From Candidatus Hydrogenedentota bacterium (GTDB taxonomy: Bacteria; Hydrogenedentota; Hydrogenedentia; Hydrogenedentales; SLHB01), in NCBI GenBank assembly GCA_020849535.1, contig JADLGB010000144.1, positions 1-33,842 on the forward strand: a DNA stretch of 33,842 bases, in the 5' to 3' direction. Below the pieces are notes generated by a model. That model searched no databases. It saw only the letters and a list, made by a program, of their open reading frames with translations, and was not told where the DNA came from. Below are positions 1 through 6,825 of this stretch, in pieces (position 1 is the first letter of the stretch; every line of letters begins with the position of its first letter). A program made the translations under genes and the position numbers.

Positions 1-42
1 GCATACCCCGGGTTCCGCCTGCGGCTCCACCCGGGGCTATGC
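1..42. repeat. Imperfect inverted repeat (hairpin), possibly cut by the window edge
   Basis: GCATACCCCGGGT (1-13) pairs with ACCCGGGGCTATGC (29-42) apart from one bulged base, around a 15-nt loop that is itself G/C rich. No gene covers it. It looks like a dispersed intergenic palindrome rather than a terminator because no T-run follows on either strand within view. The element may extend to the left of the window. Confidence 0.5.
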
Positions 43-213
43 GCCTGCGCCCCTACCAGGGCTCCGATGCGAAGATGCGCGTGGCGGACGATACAGGCCG
101 TCACGCCGATCACTTGAACGAAGCGCTGTGCTGCCGCGCTTGGCAAGCGAGGCAGTACCAGAATGCCGTCCGCTTGCTTCTGCGCGTTCCTCTGCGGAAG
201 CAACGCTTCTGTG

Positions 214-229
214 TTTGAGTGCACTCAAA
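214..229. repeat. Perfect 16-bp palindrome
   Basis: TTTGAGTGCACTCAAA is a perfect self-complementary sequence. It lies immediately before another hairpin (232-248). No gene starts close by, so it is more likely part of a repeat cluster than an operator, although a dimeric repressor site cannot be excluded. Confidence 0.45.
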
Positions 230-231
230 TT

Positions 232-248
232 ACGGGCGAGACGCCCGT
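232..248. repeat. Short hairpin repeat
   Basis: ACGGGCG-AGA-CGCCCGT forms a perfect 7-bp stem with a 3-nt loop. Its size matches the REP-like hairpins at 3815-3899 and 30519-30594, but it lacks their GTAG head and has no inverted partner nearby. Confidence 0.45.
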
Positions 249-285
249 ACCCCTGTGTTGGTGCCTCCTTGCTGGTCTCTTTCTT

Positions 286-312
286 GAATCGGTGCAATCG
301 GTGAAATCGGTG
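286..312. repeat. Triple tandem nonamer (nAATCGGTG)
   Basis: Three adjacent nonamers read GAATCGGTG, CAATCGGTG and AAATCGGTG. Only the first base of each unit differs. A related pair of nonamers, in the opposite orientation, is at 10133-10150, and another nonamer triplet of different sequence is at 16170-16196. Function unknown. Confidence 0.5.
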
Positions 313-376
313 GATCACCTTCCTCGTTTGGTTGCGGCTCTGCCGCGCTGGGAGAGGTTTCCATTTGCCACTCCGT

Positions 377-898
377 TCACCCGATCCGTTCGGAGCATGA
401 GCCTGCCGCAGATAGCACTTCTTCATACCCGGGATACTCCCGAAGCGATCCCAGAAGCGGCATCTGTCGAACCTCGTCTCGCAGGGCCGGGGCAAGATGC
501 AAGGCGGTGCGCAGGTTCTCGAAAGCCTCGTCAAGGCGGATGGGCGGACAGTTGGACAGGAAAACAGCGAGTTCCAGGTAGGCCTCCGCGTTGCGTGGCT
601 CAAATTGCATGGCGACACGGAGTTCCTTCTCCGCCTCGTCGAAACGGCGCAGCGCCACCAGTGTGCGGCCCAGAAGCCGCCGCGGCGGCACCCAGGAAGG
701 CGCCTGCCGTACGCACTTGCGCAGTGACCGTTCCGCGGCTGGAAAGTCGCCACGCTCCAAGGCGGCCACACTGTCTTTCCAAGCCTTGCGCAACCGGTAA
801 CGCCGCGACCAGAGAAGCCCAATGCTTCCCGCGAGCAGCAACACCCCCCACAGCGCATCCGGCACCTCGGCGCGGGCCGGATGGCTCCACTTGTTCAC
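377..898 (-). CDS. Small membrane-anchored TPR protein
   Basis: From the GTG at 898 the product is 173 residues. A short polar N-terminus is followed by one hydrophobic segment at about residues 14-30 ([15 protein letters not shown]), then an Arg-rich stop (RRYRLRK) that favours a cytoplasmic C-terminus. Residues about 42-150 form two to three tetratricopeptide-like helical pairs ([44 protein letters not shown]). TPR domains hold protein partners; the partner here is unknown. The start is uncertain. An ATG at 985 is preceded by GAAAGG, but it would overlap the first codons of divergent hslV, so the internal GTG is preferred. The TM segment is included with either start. No enzymatic motif is visible. 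Confidence 0.65.
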   Translation of the reverse strand: MNKWSHPARAEVPDALWGVLLLAGSIGLLWSRRYRLRKAWKDSVAALERGDFPAAERSLRKCVRQAPSWVPPRRLLGRTLVALRRFDEAEKELRVAMQFEPRNAEAYLELAVFLSNCPPIRLDEAFENLRTALHLAPALRDEVRQMPLLGSLREYPGYEEVLSAAGSCSERIG

Positions 899-983
899 GA
901 AGACGTGGTGTGGTAGAACCAACGGTGGCGATCCCAACGACTTACCCGCCGGGGCGACGCCCTGCGATGGAGAAGGAAGTACC

Positions 984-1526
984 ATGGATACCTTTCATGC
1001 GACGACGGTAGTGAGTGTCCGAAAGGACGGGAAAGTCGCGGTCGGGGGAGACGGACAGGTTACCTTGGGCAACACGATCATGAAGAAGAGCGCCACCAAG
1101 GTGCGGCGCTTGGCTGACGGCCGCGTTATCGCCGGTTTCGCCGGGTCCGTGTCCGACGCATTCACCCTGTTTGAACGATTCGAAGGCAAGCTCAACGAAT
1201 TTAACAAGAGCCTCGTGCGCGCGGCCGTCGAATTGGGCAAGGAATGGCGCACTGACAAGTACCTGCGCAATCTGGAAGCACTCTTGGCGGTGTGCGACGC
1301 GGAAGCATCCCTCATCATTTCAGGGAGTGGTGAAGTCATCCAGCCCGACGATGGGATCATCGCCATCGGCTCAGGCGGCCCCTATGCCCTCGCCGCCGCC
1401 CGGTCCTTGATGAAGCACTCGTCCCTCGACGCGGAAGGCATCGTGCGCGAGGCCCTCGCCGTGGCGGCGGAAATCTGCATTTATACCAACGAGAATGTCA
1501 CTGTGGAGACGCTTGAAGCCTCTTGA
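984..1526 (+). CDS. hslV: ATP-dependent protease proteolytic subunit HslV (ClpQ)
   Basis: This 180-residue protein is the peptidase half of the HslUV (ClpYQ) cytoplasmic proteasome-like protease, a threonine hydrolase that degrades unfolded substrates delivered by the HslU ATPase. The N-terminus [16 protein letters not shown], then [21 protein letters not shown] and [17 protein letters not shown] are diagnostic. Removal of a six-residue propeptide would expose Thr7 as nucleophile, with Lys34-35 in the conserved MKK position. AAGGAAG sits six bases before the ATG. The usual partner hslU does not follow: the next gene is convergent only 19 bp away. hslU must therefore be elsewhere in the genome, or the subunit is orphaned. 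Identity is secure. Confidence 0.95.
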   Translation: MDTFHATTVVSVRKDGKVAVGGDGQVTLGNTIMKKSATKVRRLADGRVIAGFAGSVSDAFTLFERFEGKLNEFNKSLVRAAVELGKEWRTDKYLRNLEALLAVCDAEASLIISGSGEVIQPDDGIIAIGSGGPYALAAARSLMKHSSLDAEGIVREALAVAAEICIYTNENVTVETLEAS

Positions 1527-1545
1527 CGCGCCCCGGCGAGCAATC

Positions 1546-2109
1546 TCAATAGTCCTCGTCTTCGTCGTATCGGTCACGCTGGCCGCCACGGCCACCCAAC
1601 AGGCCCCCACCGAGATTGCCATACTGGCCCTGCCCCGCTCCCTGCGCGCCCGGAACCTGGTACGGATTCTCCGGTCTAGCAATGTCGCCCGCGATGTAGC
1701 GGTTCGAGTAACCCCACGGCGCCAAAGGCGCCTTGATCACGGCGACAGGCTGAACCTTGCGCTTCTTCTGATTGTCGATGCGCATCACGTTCTTGGGCGT
1801 CTTGCGCTCGGGCTTCACAAGCTTGACGGGGTTCAAACCGTCCACACGCTGCTCGATGCGGCGTTCAGCCTTTCGCCCGGAAACTCCTGGTGTTGCGGAC
1901 TTCTCCGTATCCACCACTGTATCTTCCGCCGTGATGGCGACGGGCGCGTCTTCCTTCTCTGCCAAGGCCGGCGCAGGCGGTACCGTGATATCCACGGGGC
2001 CGGCCTTCGCCGCATCCTGTGGTTCCTCCTGTGCAAGCGCGGTGAAAAAGCCTCCCAACGCGAGCAGCGCGGCGAGAGCGATAGTGGAAATGAAGGTTCT
2101 GCAACGCAT
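1546..2109 (-). CDS. Hypothetical secreted protein with Gly-rich acidic tail
   Basis: The product is 187 residues. Residues 1-26 form a typical signal peptide (MRCRTFIST, hydrophobic core ALAALLALGGFF, cleavage after ALA), so it is exported. The mature protein begins with an acidic/Ala-Pro stretch and has a strongly basic middle (ERKTPKN, NQKKRKVQP). It ends in a Gly-rich segment (GNLGGGLLGGRGG) and an Asp/Glu-Tyr tail. No catalytic motif or known fold is recognised, and the composition suggests a largely disordered envelope protein. The ATG at 2109 is preceded by AAAGGAG at nine bases. It lies 86 bp downstream of hldE on the same strand and may be co-transcribed, but it also has a possible promoter of its own (2144-2152). 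The link to LPS is only positional. Confidence 0.65.
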   Translation of the reverse strand: MRCRTFISTIALAALLALGGFFTALAQEEPQDAAKAGPVDITVPPAPALAEKEDAPVAITAEDTVVDTEKSATPGVSGRKAERRIEQRVDGLNPVKLVKPERKTPKNVMRIDNQKKRKVQPVAVIKAPLAPWGYSNRYIAGDIARPENPYQVPGAQGAGQGQYGNLGGGLLGGRGGQRDRYDEDEDY

Positions 2110-2143
2110 GGTGCATCTCTCCTTTGCTGAGTTCACGCTTGCC

Positions 2144-2152
2144 AGTCTATCA
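2144..2152 (-). promoter_or_regulatory. Possible extended -10 promoter of the secreted-protein gene
   Basis: On the minus strand TGATAGACT reads as TGn plus a 4/6 match to TATAAT, placing a start near 2137, about 28 nt before the ATG at 2109. No good -35 is seen. It is supported mainly by position and by similar TGn -10 elements elsewhere in the window. Confidence 0.3.
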
Positions 2153-2195
2153 CATTTCTGGAGGATTTCACACCCCCCGTTGACCCCGAAAATCG

Positions 2196-3671
2196 TCACC
2201 CTTCTTGGGTGATTCGGGCAATGATATTGGTGGTCGAACGGCCTTCCACCCCGGCGATAATCGCAATCTTGCCCCCGTAGCTCTCCACCAACCTGCGCTC
2301 CTCCTGGACGATGGTGTCCAAGGTGTAGTCGCCGCCCTTGGCGTAGACATCGGGCCGCAGGGCCTCGAGGTAAGGCATGGGCGATGGTTCGGAGAACAGC
2401 ACCACGTACCCGACGCACTCGAGGGCCGAAAGAACCACCGCCCGCTCGTGCTCCGGCACAATCGGCCGCCCAGGGCCTTTGACCTCCCGGACCGACGCGT
2501 CGCTGTTGAGGCCCACGACCAGGACGTCCCCCAACGAGGCCGCTTTCTGCAGATAGGTGATATGCCCCACGTGGACGATATCGAAGCAGCCGTTCGTCCA
2601 GACGACCCGCTTGCCCGATTCGCGCAAAGTCTCAACCAAAGCCTGCAGTTCCTCGATGGTCTTGAGCTTTGCCGGGCCGCTCTTGCTCAGGAGCGCGCGT
2701 TCGAGTTGGGCCTTGGGCACGGTGACCACGCCTTCCTGGGCAACCGCGACACCCGCGGCGGTGTTGCCGACAATGGCGGCATCCTTGAGCGTGCCGCCTG
2801 CCACCATGGTCACGGTCACGGCTGCGGTAACGGTGTCGCCCGCGCCGGTCACGTCCACGACGGCTTCCGGGGCGACGGTGATGGGCACGTCCGTGACGCT
2901 GCCATCGGCCGCGAAGACAGAGATACCCTGCGCACCGCGCGTGATGACGGCGTTCTTGCAGATCGTCAAGAGCTTCTTGCCCGCGGCGTGCAGGGTCGCC
3001 TCGTCGACGACGTCGATACCCGCGCCGATACCCGCTTCACGATCGTTAGGAACAATAATATCGAAATCCTTGAAGGCGCCTGCGCGTGCGCGCGAATCGC
3101 CCACGGTGATCAACTTGTGTTGCTTCGCCAAAGCGACGACCTCGCTCAGCACACGCTCCGTCGCCACGGAACAGACTTGATCCGTCACCACAATGGCATC
3201 GACTTCGGGCGCGCGGCCGCGGATATTTGCGATGATCTGGTCTTCCACCTCGCCCTCGACAAACACAGGGGTCGGCGTGTCCGTGCGGAGGATTTCCTGC
3301 GTCGGGATGTTGAATCCGCCCGCGCGCAGCTTGCCGTAGGTGTTCGTGGCGCGCGTGGGGTGCACGACAAGACCTGAGGTGTCCACGTTGCGGACCGCAA
3401 ACTCGCGCCGGACGATGTCCGCGTTGACGTCGTTGCCGACGTAGCCAACCATGTAGGTCTTCGCGCCGAGGGCGGCCACGTTGCAGGCCGCGTTGCCCGC
3501 CGCGCCGGGGTTGTACTTGCGCCGGTGGACCTCGTAGATGGGGATCGGCGCTTCCAAGCTCACCCCCGTCACGACGCCGTAGACGTTTTCATCGAGATAG
3601 ATATCGCCCACGACCAGAACGCGGGCCTTTTCGAAGCGCGACAGCAGGTCGCGGAAATGGTTCAAATCCAT
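2196..3671 (-). CDS. hldE: Bifunctional heptose 7-phosphate kinase / heptose 1-phosphate adenylyltransferase
   Basis: The 491-residue protein carries out two cytoplasmic steps to ADP-glycero-manno-heptose, the inner-core LPS heptose donor: C1 phosphorylation of D-beta-D-heptose 7-phosphate, then adenylylation of the 1-phosphate. The N-terminal PfkB/ribokinase domain (about 1-320) shows VGDIYLDENVYG, the sugar-binding GAAGNAACNVAALGA and the anion-hole signature DVTGAGDTV, with catalytic Asp279. The C-terminal cytidylyltransferase-like domain (about 345-491) shows TNGCFDIVHVGH, its HxxH at His367-His370, and a late GRSTTNII motif. Length fits the fused HldE family. The ATG at 3671 is preceded by CAGGAG; a TTG at 3716 would add 15 residues with no support. 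The kinase and phosphatase partners (gmhA, gmhB, hldD) are not in the window. Confidence 0.95.
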   Translation of the reverse strand: MDLNHFRDLLSRFEKARVLVVGDIYLDENVYGVVTGVSLEAPIPIYEVHRRKYNPGAAGNAACNVAALGAKTYMVGYVGNDVNADIVRREFAVRNVDTSGLVVHPTRATNTYGKLRAGGFNIPTQEILRTDTPTPVFVEGEVEDQIIANIRGRAPEVDAIVVTDQVCSVATERVLSEVVALAKQHKLITVGDSRARAGAFKDFDIIVPNDREAGIGAGIDVVDEATLHAAGKKLLTICKNAVITRGAQGISVFAADGSVTDVPITVAPEAVVDVTGAGDTVTAAVTVTMVAGGTLKDAAIVGNTAAGVAVAQEGVVTVPKAQLERALLSKSGPAKLKTIEELQALVETLRESGKRVVWTNGCFDIVHVGHITYLQKAASLGDVLVVGLNSDASVREVKGPGRPIVPEHERAVVLSALECVGYVVLFSEPSPMPYLEALRPDVYAKGGDYTLDTIVQEERRLVESYGGKIAIIAGVEGRSTTNIIARITQEG

Positions 3672-3724
3672 GGTTAGACTGGCTCCTGCGGAGAATTCCC
3701 CTTCGACGTGAGACAAGCACCGGA

Positions 3725-3753
3725 ATTGTAGCCCATGCCCACGGGAGGTTCAA
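3725..3753 (-). promoter_or_regulatory. Sigma-70-type promoter for hldE
   Basis: On the minus strand TTGAAC (3753-3748) and TACAAT (3730-3725) are separated by exactly 17 bp. They match the housekeeping hexamers at 4/6 and 5/6. The predicted start near 3718 gives a leader of about 47 nt to the ATG at 3671, which also argues for that start codon. Confidence 0.5.
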
Positions 3754-3814
3754 TGGGAATTCCCGCCGCCTATCACGCAGGCCTTCGCATCAGAAGCTCC
3801 AGGAGAGGCGTCAA

Positions 3815-3899
3815 GTAGGACGGGATTTGTTCCCGTCCTCTTAAGTCACCCAGATTGCATTCGCAAGCCCTCAGAAGGCGGGAACAAATCCCGCCCTAC
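3815..3899. repeat. REP-like inverted hairpin pair (family A), GTAG-headed
   Basis: Two 21-nt arms (3815-3835 and 3879-3899) are inverted copies with one mismatch, separated by 43 bp. Each arm starts with GTAG and then folds on itself: in the left arm GACGGGA-TTTGT-TCCCGTC. A GTAG tetranucleotide at the foot of a short hairpin, arranged as an inverted pair, is the architecture of REP/BIME elements mobilised by REP-associated tyrosine transposases. The right arm overlaps the 3' end of the gene at 3896-6436 and supplies its TAG stop. No transposase gene is in the window. Confidence 0.65.
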
Positions 3900-6436
3900 T
3901 CGGCGAGCGCGTCGCGTAGCTCGTAGTACGGGAATGACACGTGGTAGTTGAGGGTTCGCGCCAGCGAATTCAGTTCTGCGGCCGCATCGGGAAAACGGAT
4001 GGCCAATGCCGCCAAAAGGACGCGCTTCGTTTCCGGCAATACGCTCAAGCGTTGTGCGCGATTCAGGTCAAACGGCTCGTTGCCCAGGAGCATGGCCGCA
4101 TAGGTGCGATCCTCATAGGCGCCTGACCCGAGGAGTTCCGCGCCCTTTTTCAGGTGCGTTTCCGCGAGGTCGGCCCGCCCTGCCTTGGCCGCGAGTATGT
4201 AGAGTACCAAGTGGCATCCTTCATCAGCGAAATCCCCAGTTTCCACCATGTTTGACGCCAATTCTAAGTCGCCGTGGTGAAGTGCAGCTTGGAAGCGGGC
4301 TTCGGGATTTGTATCAGTCTCCAACAACGCGAAGTAACGGTCCCGGTCGCCGGATGCGAATGCACGAATCGTGTCGAACGCTCTGCGAGTTTCGCGTATT
4401 GCATTCTTGTCCGCACCTGCCAACTCTATCTTGGCACAGAACGCATTTACGCTGGCGTCGATTTCCGCGTCCGGGTCCTTCCGCAACGTGCGGTAGTGAA
4501 CATCGAGCATGGCGTCTGAATCGCTCACGGGAGCGCCCTCCACATCGTGTGCGACATCTGCCAACAGCGCATCGTAGTCTCGCAGTGCGATACGAATTTG
4601 CGATTGGAGCCGCTCATACGAGAAAGAACCCAGTGACTCCGCGGAGATGGAGTCGAACTGGGATTTGGCTTCCGCGGACTCTCCCCGCGAGAGCGAGTCA
4701 AACGCCATTGCCGCAACCGCATACGGGCAATTATACGGCGGCGCGGCAGCTTTGCGGAATAGCGAATCCGCTTGATCCAGGTCGCGCGTCGCTCTAGCGA
4801 GGAGATAAATGAGGTCACCGTTCTCAGGTTCTTTGGCGAGAAGCTCCGCGTATTCCTTTTCGAGATCCCGATCCGGATCCAGTGTGTCCGCGCTCGATTG
4901 ATAGACGCGGTGGACCTCGATCAGCACCGGCCGCCGGGCAAGTTCAGGCTGGATTTCGGTGGCGAATGCATCGAACCCCATGATGGAAACGAGGAATTGA
5001 GAACACATCGGGTCTTCCGGCGTGTAGTGAAACCGGCGGCGCAGGTGGGTCTGGAGCGCCTCATCGTCCACCTGGCCCGCCAGCAGGTTGATCGCATCGG
5101 CAGACGACGCGATAGTCGCCGCGCTCACGCGGCGCCGCATCTCCCGGGCATTTGCGATCTGCACTTGTTCCGGAAACTCCTGGAACGGAAAGTGGATGCG
5201 GTGAAATCGATAATATGCGTTGTTCGTAGAAAGCGTGTAGGAATACTTGGCTGAATCGTCCACGTTCTCCATGTATTCCATGTTCTCTTCCATCAACACC
5301 GCGACCTTGTCGGGATTGAGCACGAAGACTTCATTGGGTTGGAAAGGCCTCAGGAAGAAGTTCGTGTGCAGTTCAAACGACTCTTCCGGCACCCCGAGCG
5401 CCTCCACCGAGAACCGGTGCGTTCCCTCGGCGGTCTGTATCGGGCGGGTGCCATTCGCAGCCAGCTTCATCGGGGTGCCGTCGAACTGAAACTCGTAGGG
5501 GGCCGCGAGTCCGCTCACCGCGTAGATCGTGCGGTTCTCGGCCGTGTAGAAACACGCGTACAAGTATGCGCCCAGCAAGACGGCTATCGCGATTGGACCC
5601 AGCACGTAGGCCCAGCGCGCGGTCCGCTGCTTCGCCGGCCGGTACGCCTGCGAGAGCGAACCCATTCTGATAGGCTTGCCGGAAGCGAGATTCTTTTGCG
5701 ACGCGCGCTGGAGCTTCAGCCAGTCCTTTTCGGTCTTGGTTTCGGGAAAGGCCGCAAAGACTTCGTCGATAATGTTCAGCGCATCCTGATGCCGTCCCAG
5801 CGCCTGATACGAAACAGCGAGGTGGAACAGCATGCCATAGCGTTCCCGGTTCCGTGTGATCAGGAGATGCTCCAGCAGAGGCCACGCCTCATCCGGACGC
5901 TCCTGGAGCAGTTTCACCCACGCCAGATGCTCGCGGCACTCCTGTGAGTCCTCCACCTCCATCGATGCGTTGTAGGCTTCCTCGGCTTCAAGCTGGTAGT
6001 TGAAGTAGGAGTACGCGTTCCCCAGATGCATCAGGAAATAGGCGTCGCCCTCATAGCGGCTGCGAAGCGTTGCGGCAACGGCGGCGAGGGTATCCCTGTC
6101 TTGAAAACCCATGATGGGATGCAGGATCTGCTTTACCGCATCGTCAGAGCCGAGTTGTTGCTGAGCGGCCGCCAGTACCTGCTCGCGCATCTCCGCCTTC
6201 AGCTTGTTCCACGCCGTCAGTTTCGTGACCCGAAACTTGTCGCAGCGTCCGCAATGATTGAGCACGCGAAACCGACCGGCGGGAATGAGGGGAATGTACA
6301 GGGCCATGAGGAACCGGCGCGTGTCGTACGACTTGAGCGTGTTCAACGTGCCGCATTGATCGCAGCGATCCAGTGCCGAGTGGACGTTTCTCCTGCCGAT
6401 GTACCACGTGCCGAATCCGTTGATCATGATTGGCAT
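3896..6436 (-). CDS. Zinc-ribbon, TPR and transmembrane protein of unknown function
   Basis: The 846-residue protein begins with a zinc-ribbon-like module: Cys25-x2-Cys28 (CDQCG) and Cys62-x2-Cys65 (CGRC) flank a short hydrophobic stretch. Residues about 85-250 are helical TPR-like repeats (GNAYSYFNYQLEAEEAYNAS, LAVSYQALGRHQDALNIIDEV). One transmembrane helix lies at about 275-297 (WAYVLGPIAIAVLLGAYLYA). The remaining 550 residues are probably extracytoplasmic: a beta-type section, then many more TPR/SEL1-like helical repeats rich in Asp, Glu and Ala. It could be a membrane scaffold connecting a cytoplasmic metal-binding head to an outside helical array. The ATG at 6436 follows GAGAGGGGAT; upstream in-frame codons have no ribosome-binding site. 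The stop codon lies inside a REP-like arm, so the original C-terminus may have differed. No enzyme family is recognised. Confidence 0.75.
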   Translation of the reverse strand: MPIMINGFGTWYIGRRNVHSALDRCDQCGTLNTLKSYDTRRFLMALYIPLIPAGRFRVLNHCGRCDKFRVTKLTAWNKLKAEMREQVLAAAQQQLGSDDAVKQILHPIMGFQDRDTLAAVAATLRSRYEGDAYFLMHLGNAYSYFNYQLEAEEAYNASMEVEDSQECREHLAWVKLLQERPDEAWPLLEHLLITRNRERYGMLFHLAVSYQALGRHQDALNIIDEVFAAFPETKTEKDWLKLQRASQKNLASGKPIRMGSLSQAYRPAKQRTARWAYVLGPIAIAVLLGAYLYACFYTAENRTIYAVSGLAAPYEFQFDGTPMKLAANGTRPIQTAEGTHRFSVEALGVPEESFELHTNFFLRPFQPNEVFVLNPDKVAVLMEENMEYMENVDDSAKYSYTLSTNNAYYRFHRIHFPFQEFPEQVQIANAREMRRRVSAATIASSADAINLLAGQVDDEALQTHLRRRFHYTPEDPMCSQFLVSIMGFDAFATEIQPELARRPVLIEVHRVYQSSADTLDPDRDLEKEYAELLAKEPENGDLIYLLARATRDLDQADSLFRKAAAPPYNCPYAVAAMAFDSLSRGESAEAKSQFDSISAESLGSFSYERLQSQIRIALRDYDALLADVAHDVEGAPVSDSDAMLDVHYRTLRKDPDAEIDASVNAFCAKIELAGADKNAIRETRRAFDTIRAFASGDRDRYFALLETDTNPEARFQAALHHGDLELASNMVETGDFADEGCHLVLYILAAKAGRADLAETHLKKGAELLGSGAYEDRTYAAMLLGNEPFDLNRAQRLSVLPETKRVLLAALAIRFPDAAAELNSLARTLNYHVSFPYYELRDALAE

Positions 6437-6620
6437 GACGTAATCCCCTCTGCTGCACCGCCCAATCCACGCTTCATGCACAGCGGCTCCACCCCATTCT
6501 CCACTGTGCCGGGCGGAGAAAACTGCTAGGATAGTACCGTGCCCGGCGGCAATGCGCAAGGTCACGGATCGGCGGTGAAGAGACCGCGGCGAAGTTGGAC
6601 TGCCCAAGGGCCTTGGCCCC

Positions 6621-6792
6621 AACATCCCCCTCGGCCCTTCGGGCCTGCCCCCTTCAAAGGGGGAATTCTGAAGGTCCTTCGGGCCTTGTGTGTTCGCTGC
6701 CGGAAGTCCCCGTGTTGCACCAAGAGCTGCTTGTAACACATATACCTAGTATTACGTAATTCCCCCTTTGAAGGGGGATCAAGGGGGATGTT
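6621..6792. repeat. MITE-like inverted-repeat element, copy 1
   Basis: The left arm (6621-6667) runs from AACATCCCCC to GGGGGAATT, and the right arm (6758-6792) from AATTCCCCC to GGGGGATGTT. They are inverted copies around a spacer of about 90 bp. Each arm contains its own near-palindrome, CCCCCTTTGAAGGGGG or its complement, so the structure is nested. The base run after the left arm is shared with the second copy at 17240-17527 (about 20 of 27 positions), which argues for a common ancestral element and not chance G/C runs. It has no coding capacity. Confidence 0.6.
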
Positions 6793-6802
6793 CTTGACTT
6801 CT

Positions 6803-6821
6803 GTCCTCCTGCAAGGAGGAC
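6803..6821 (+). promoter_or_regulatory. Hairpin that buries the ribosome-binding site of the haem-protein gene
   Basis: GTCCTCCT (6803-6810) and AGGAGGAC (6814-6821) form a perfect 8-bp stem with a 3-nt loop. The right strand contains the AGGAGG Shine-Dalgarno core for the ATG at 6826. In the folded mRNA the site would be hidden, as in translational switches or RNA thermometers. It also marks 6826 as the real start. Confidence 0.5.
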
Positions 6822-6825
6822 GAGC

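Larger units (their letters stand above)
43..376. other. Gene-free, repeat-rich intergenic stretch
   Basis: I see no credible gene here. Long open frames cross it on both strands, but they have no family resemblance and are typical of high-GC DNA. The recognisable content is three short repeats, listed separately: a 16-bp palindrome at 214-229, a hairpin at 232-248 and a triple nonamer at 286-312. Confidence 0.5.

Noticed and set aside
37..858. 273-codon open frame on the minus strand
   Set aside because: It overlaps the TPR gene in another frame, is Arg/Ser/Pro rich without any domain, and has no ribosome-binding site.
163..1011. 282-codon plus-strand frame running into hslV
   Set aside because: It has shadow composition, overlaps the start of hslV in another frame, and shows no family motif.
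2205..3377. 390-codon frame opposite hldE
   Set aside because: It is the exact antisense of conserved HldE codons; a His/Asp/Arg-rich translation is typical of a high-GC shadow.
6571..6600. Shared words GCGGTGAAGAGA and GAAGTTGGA also found near 10064-10084
   Set aside because: The matches are short and spaced differently at the two sites; I cannot separate this from chance or a repeat border.
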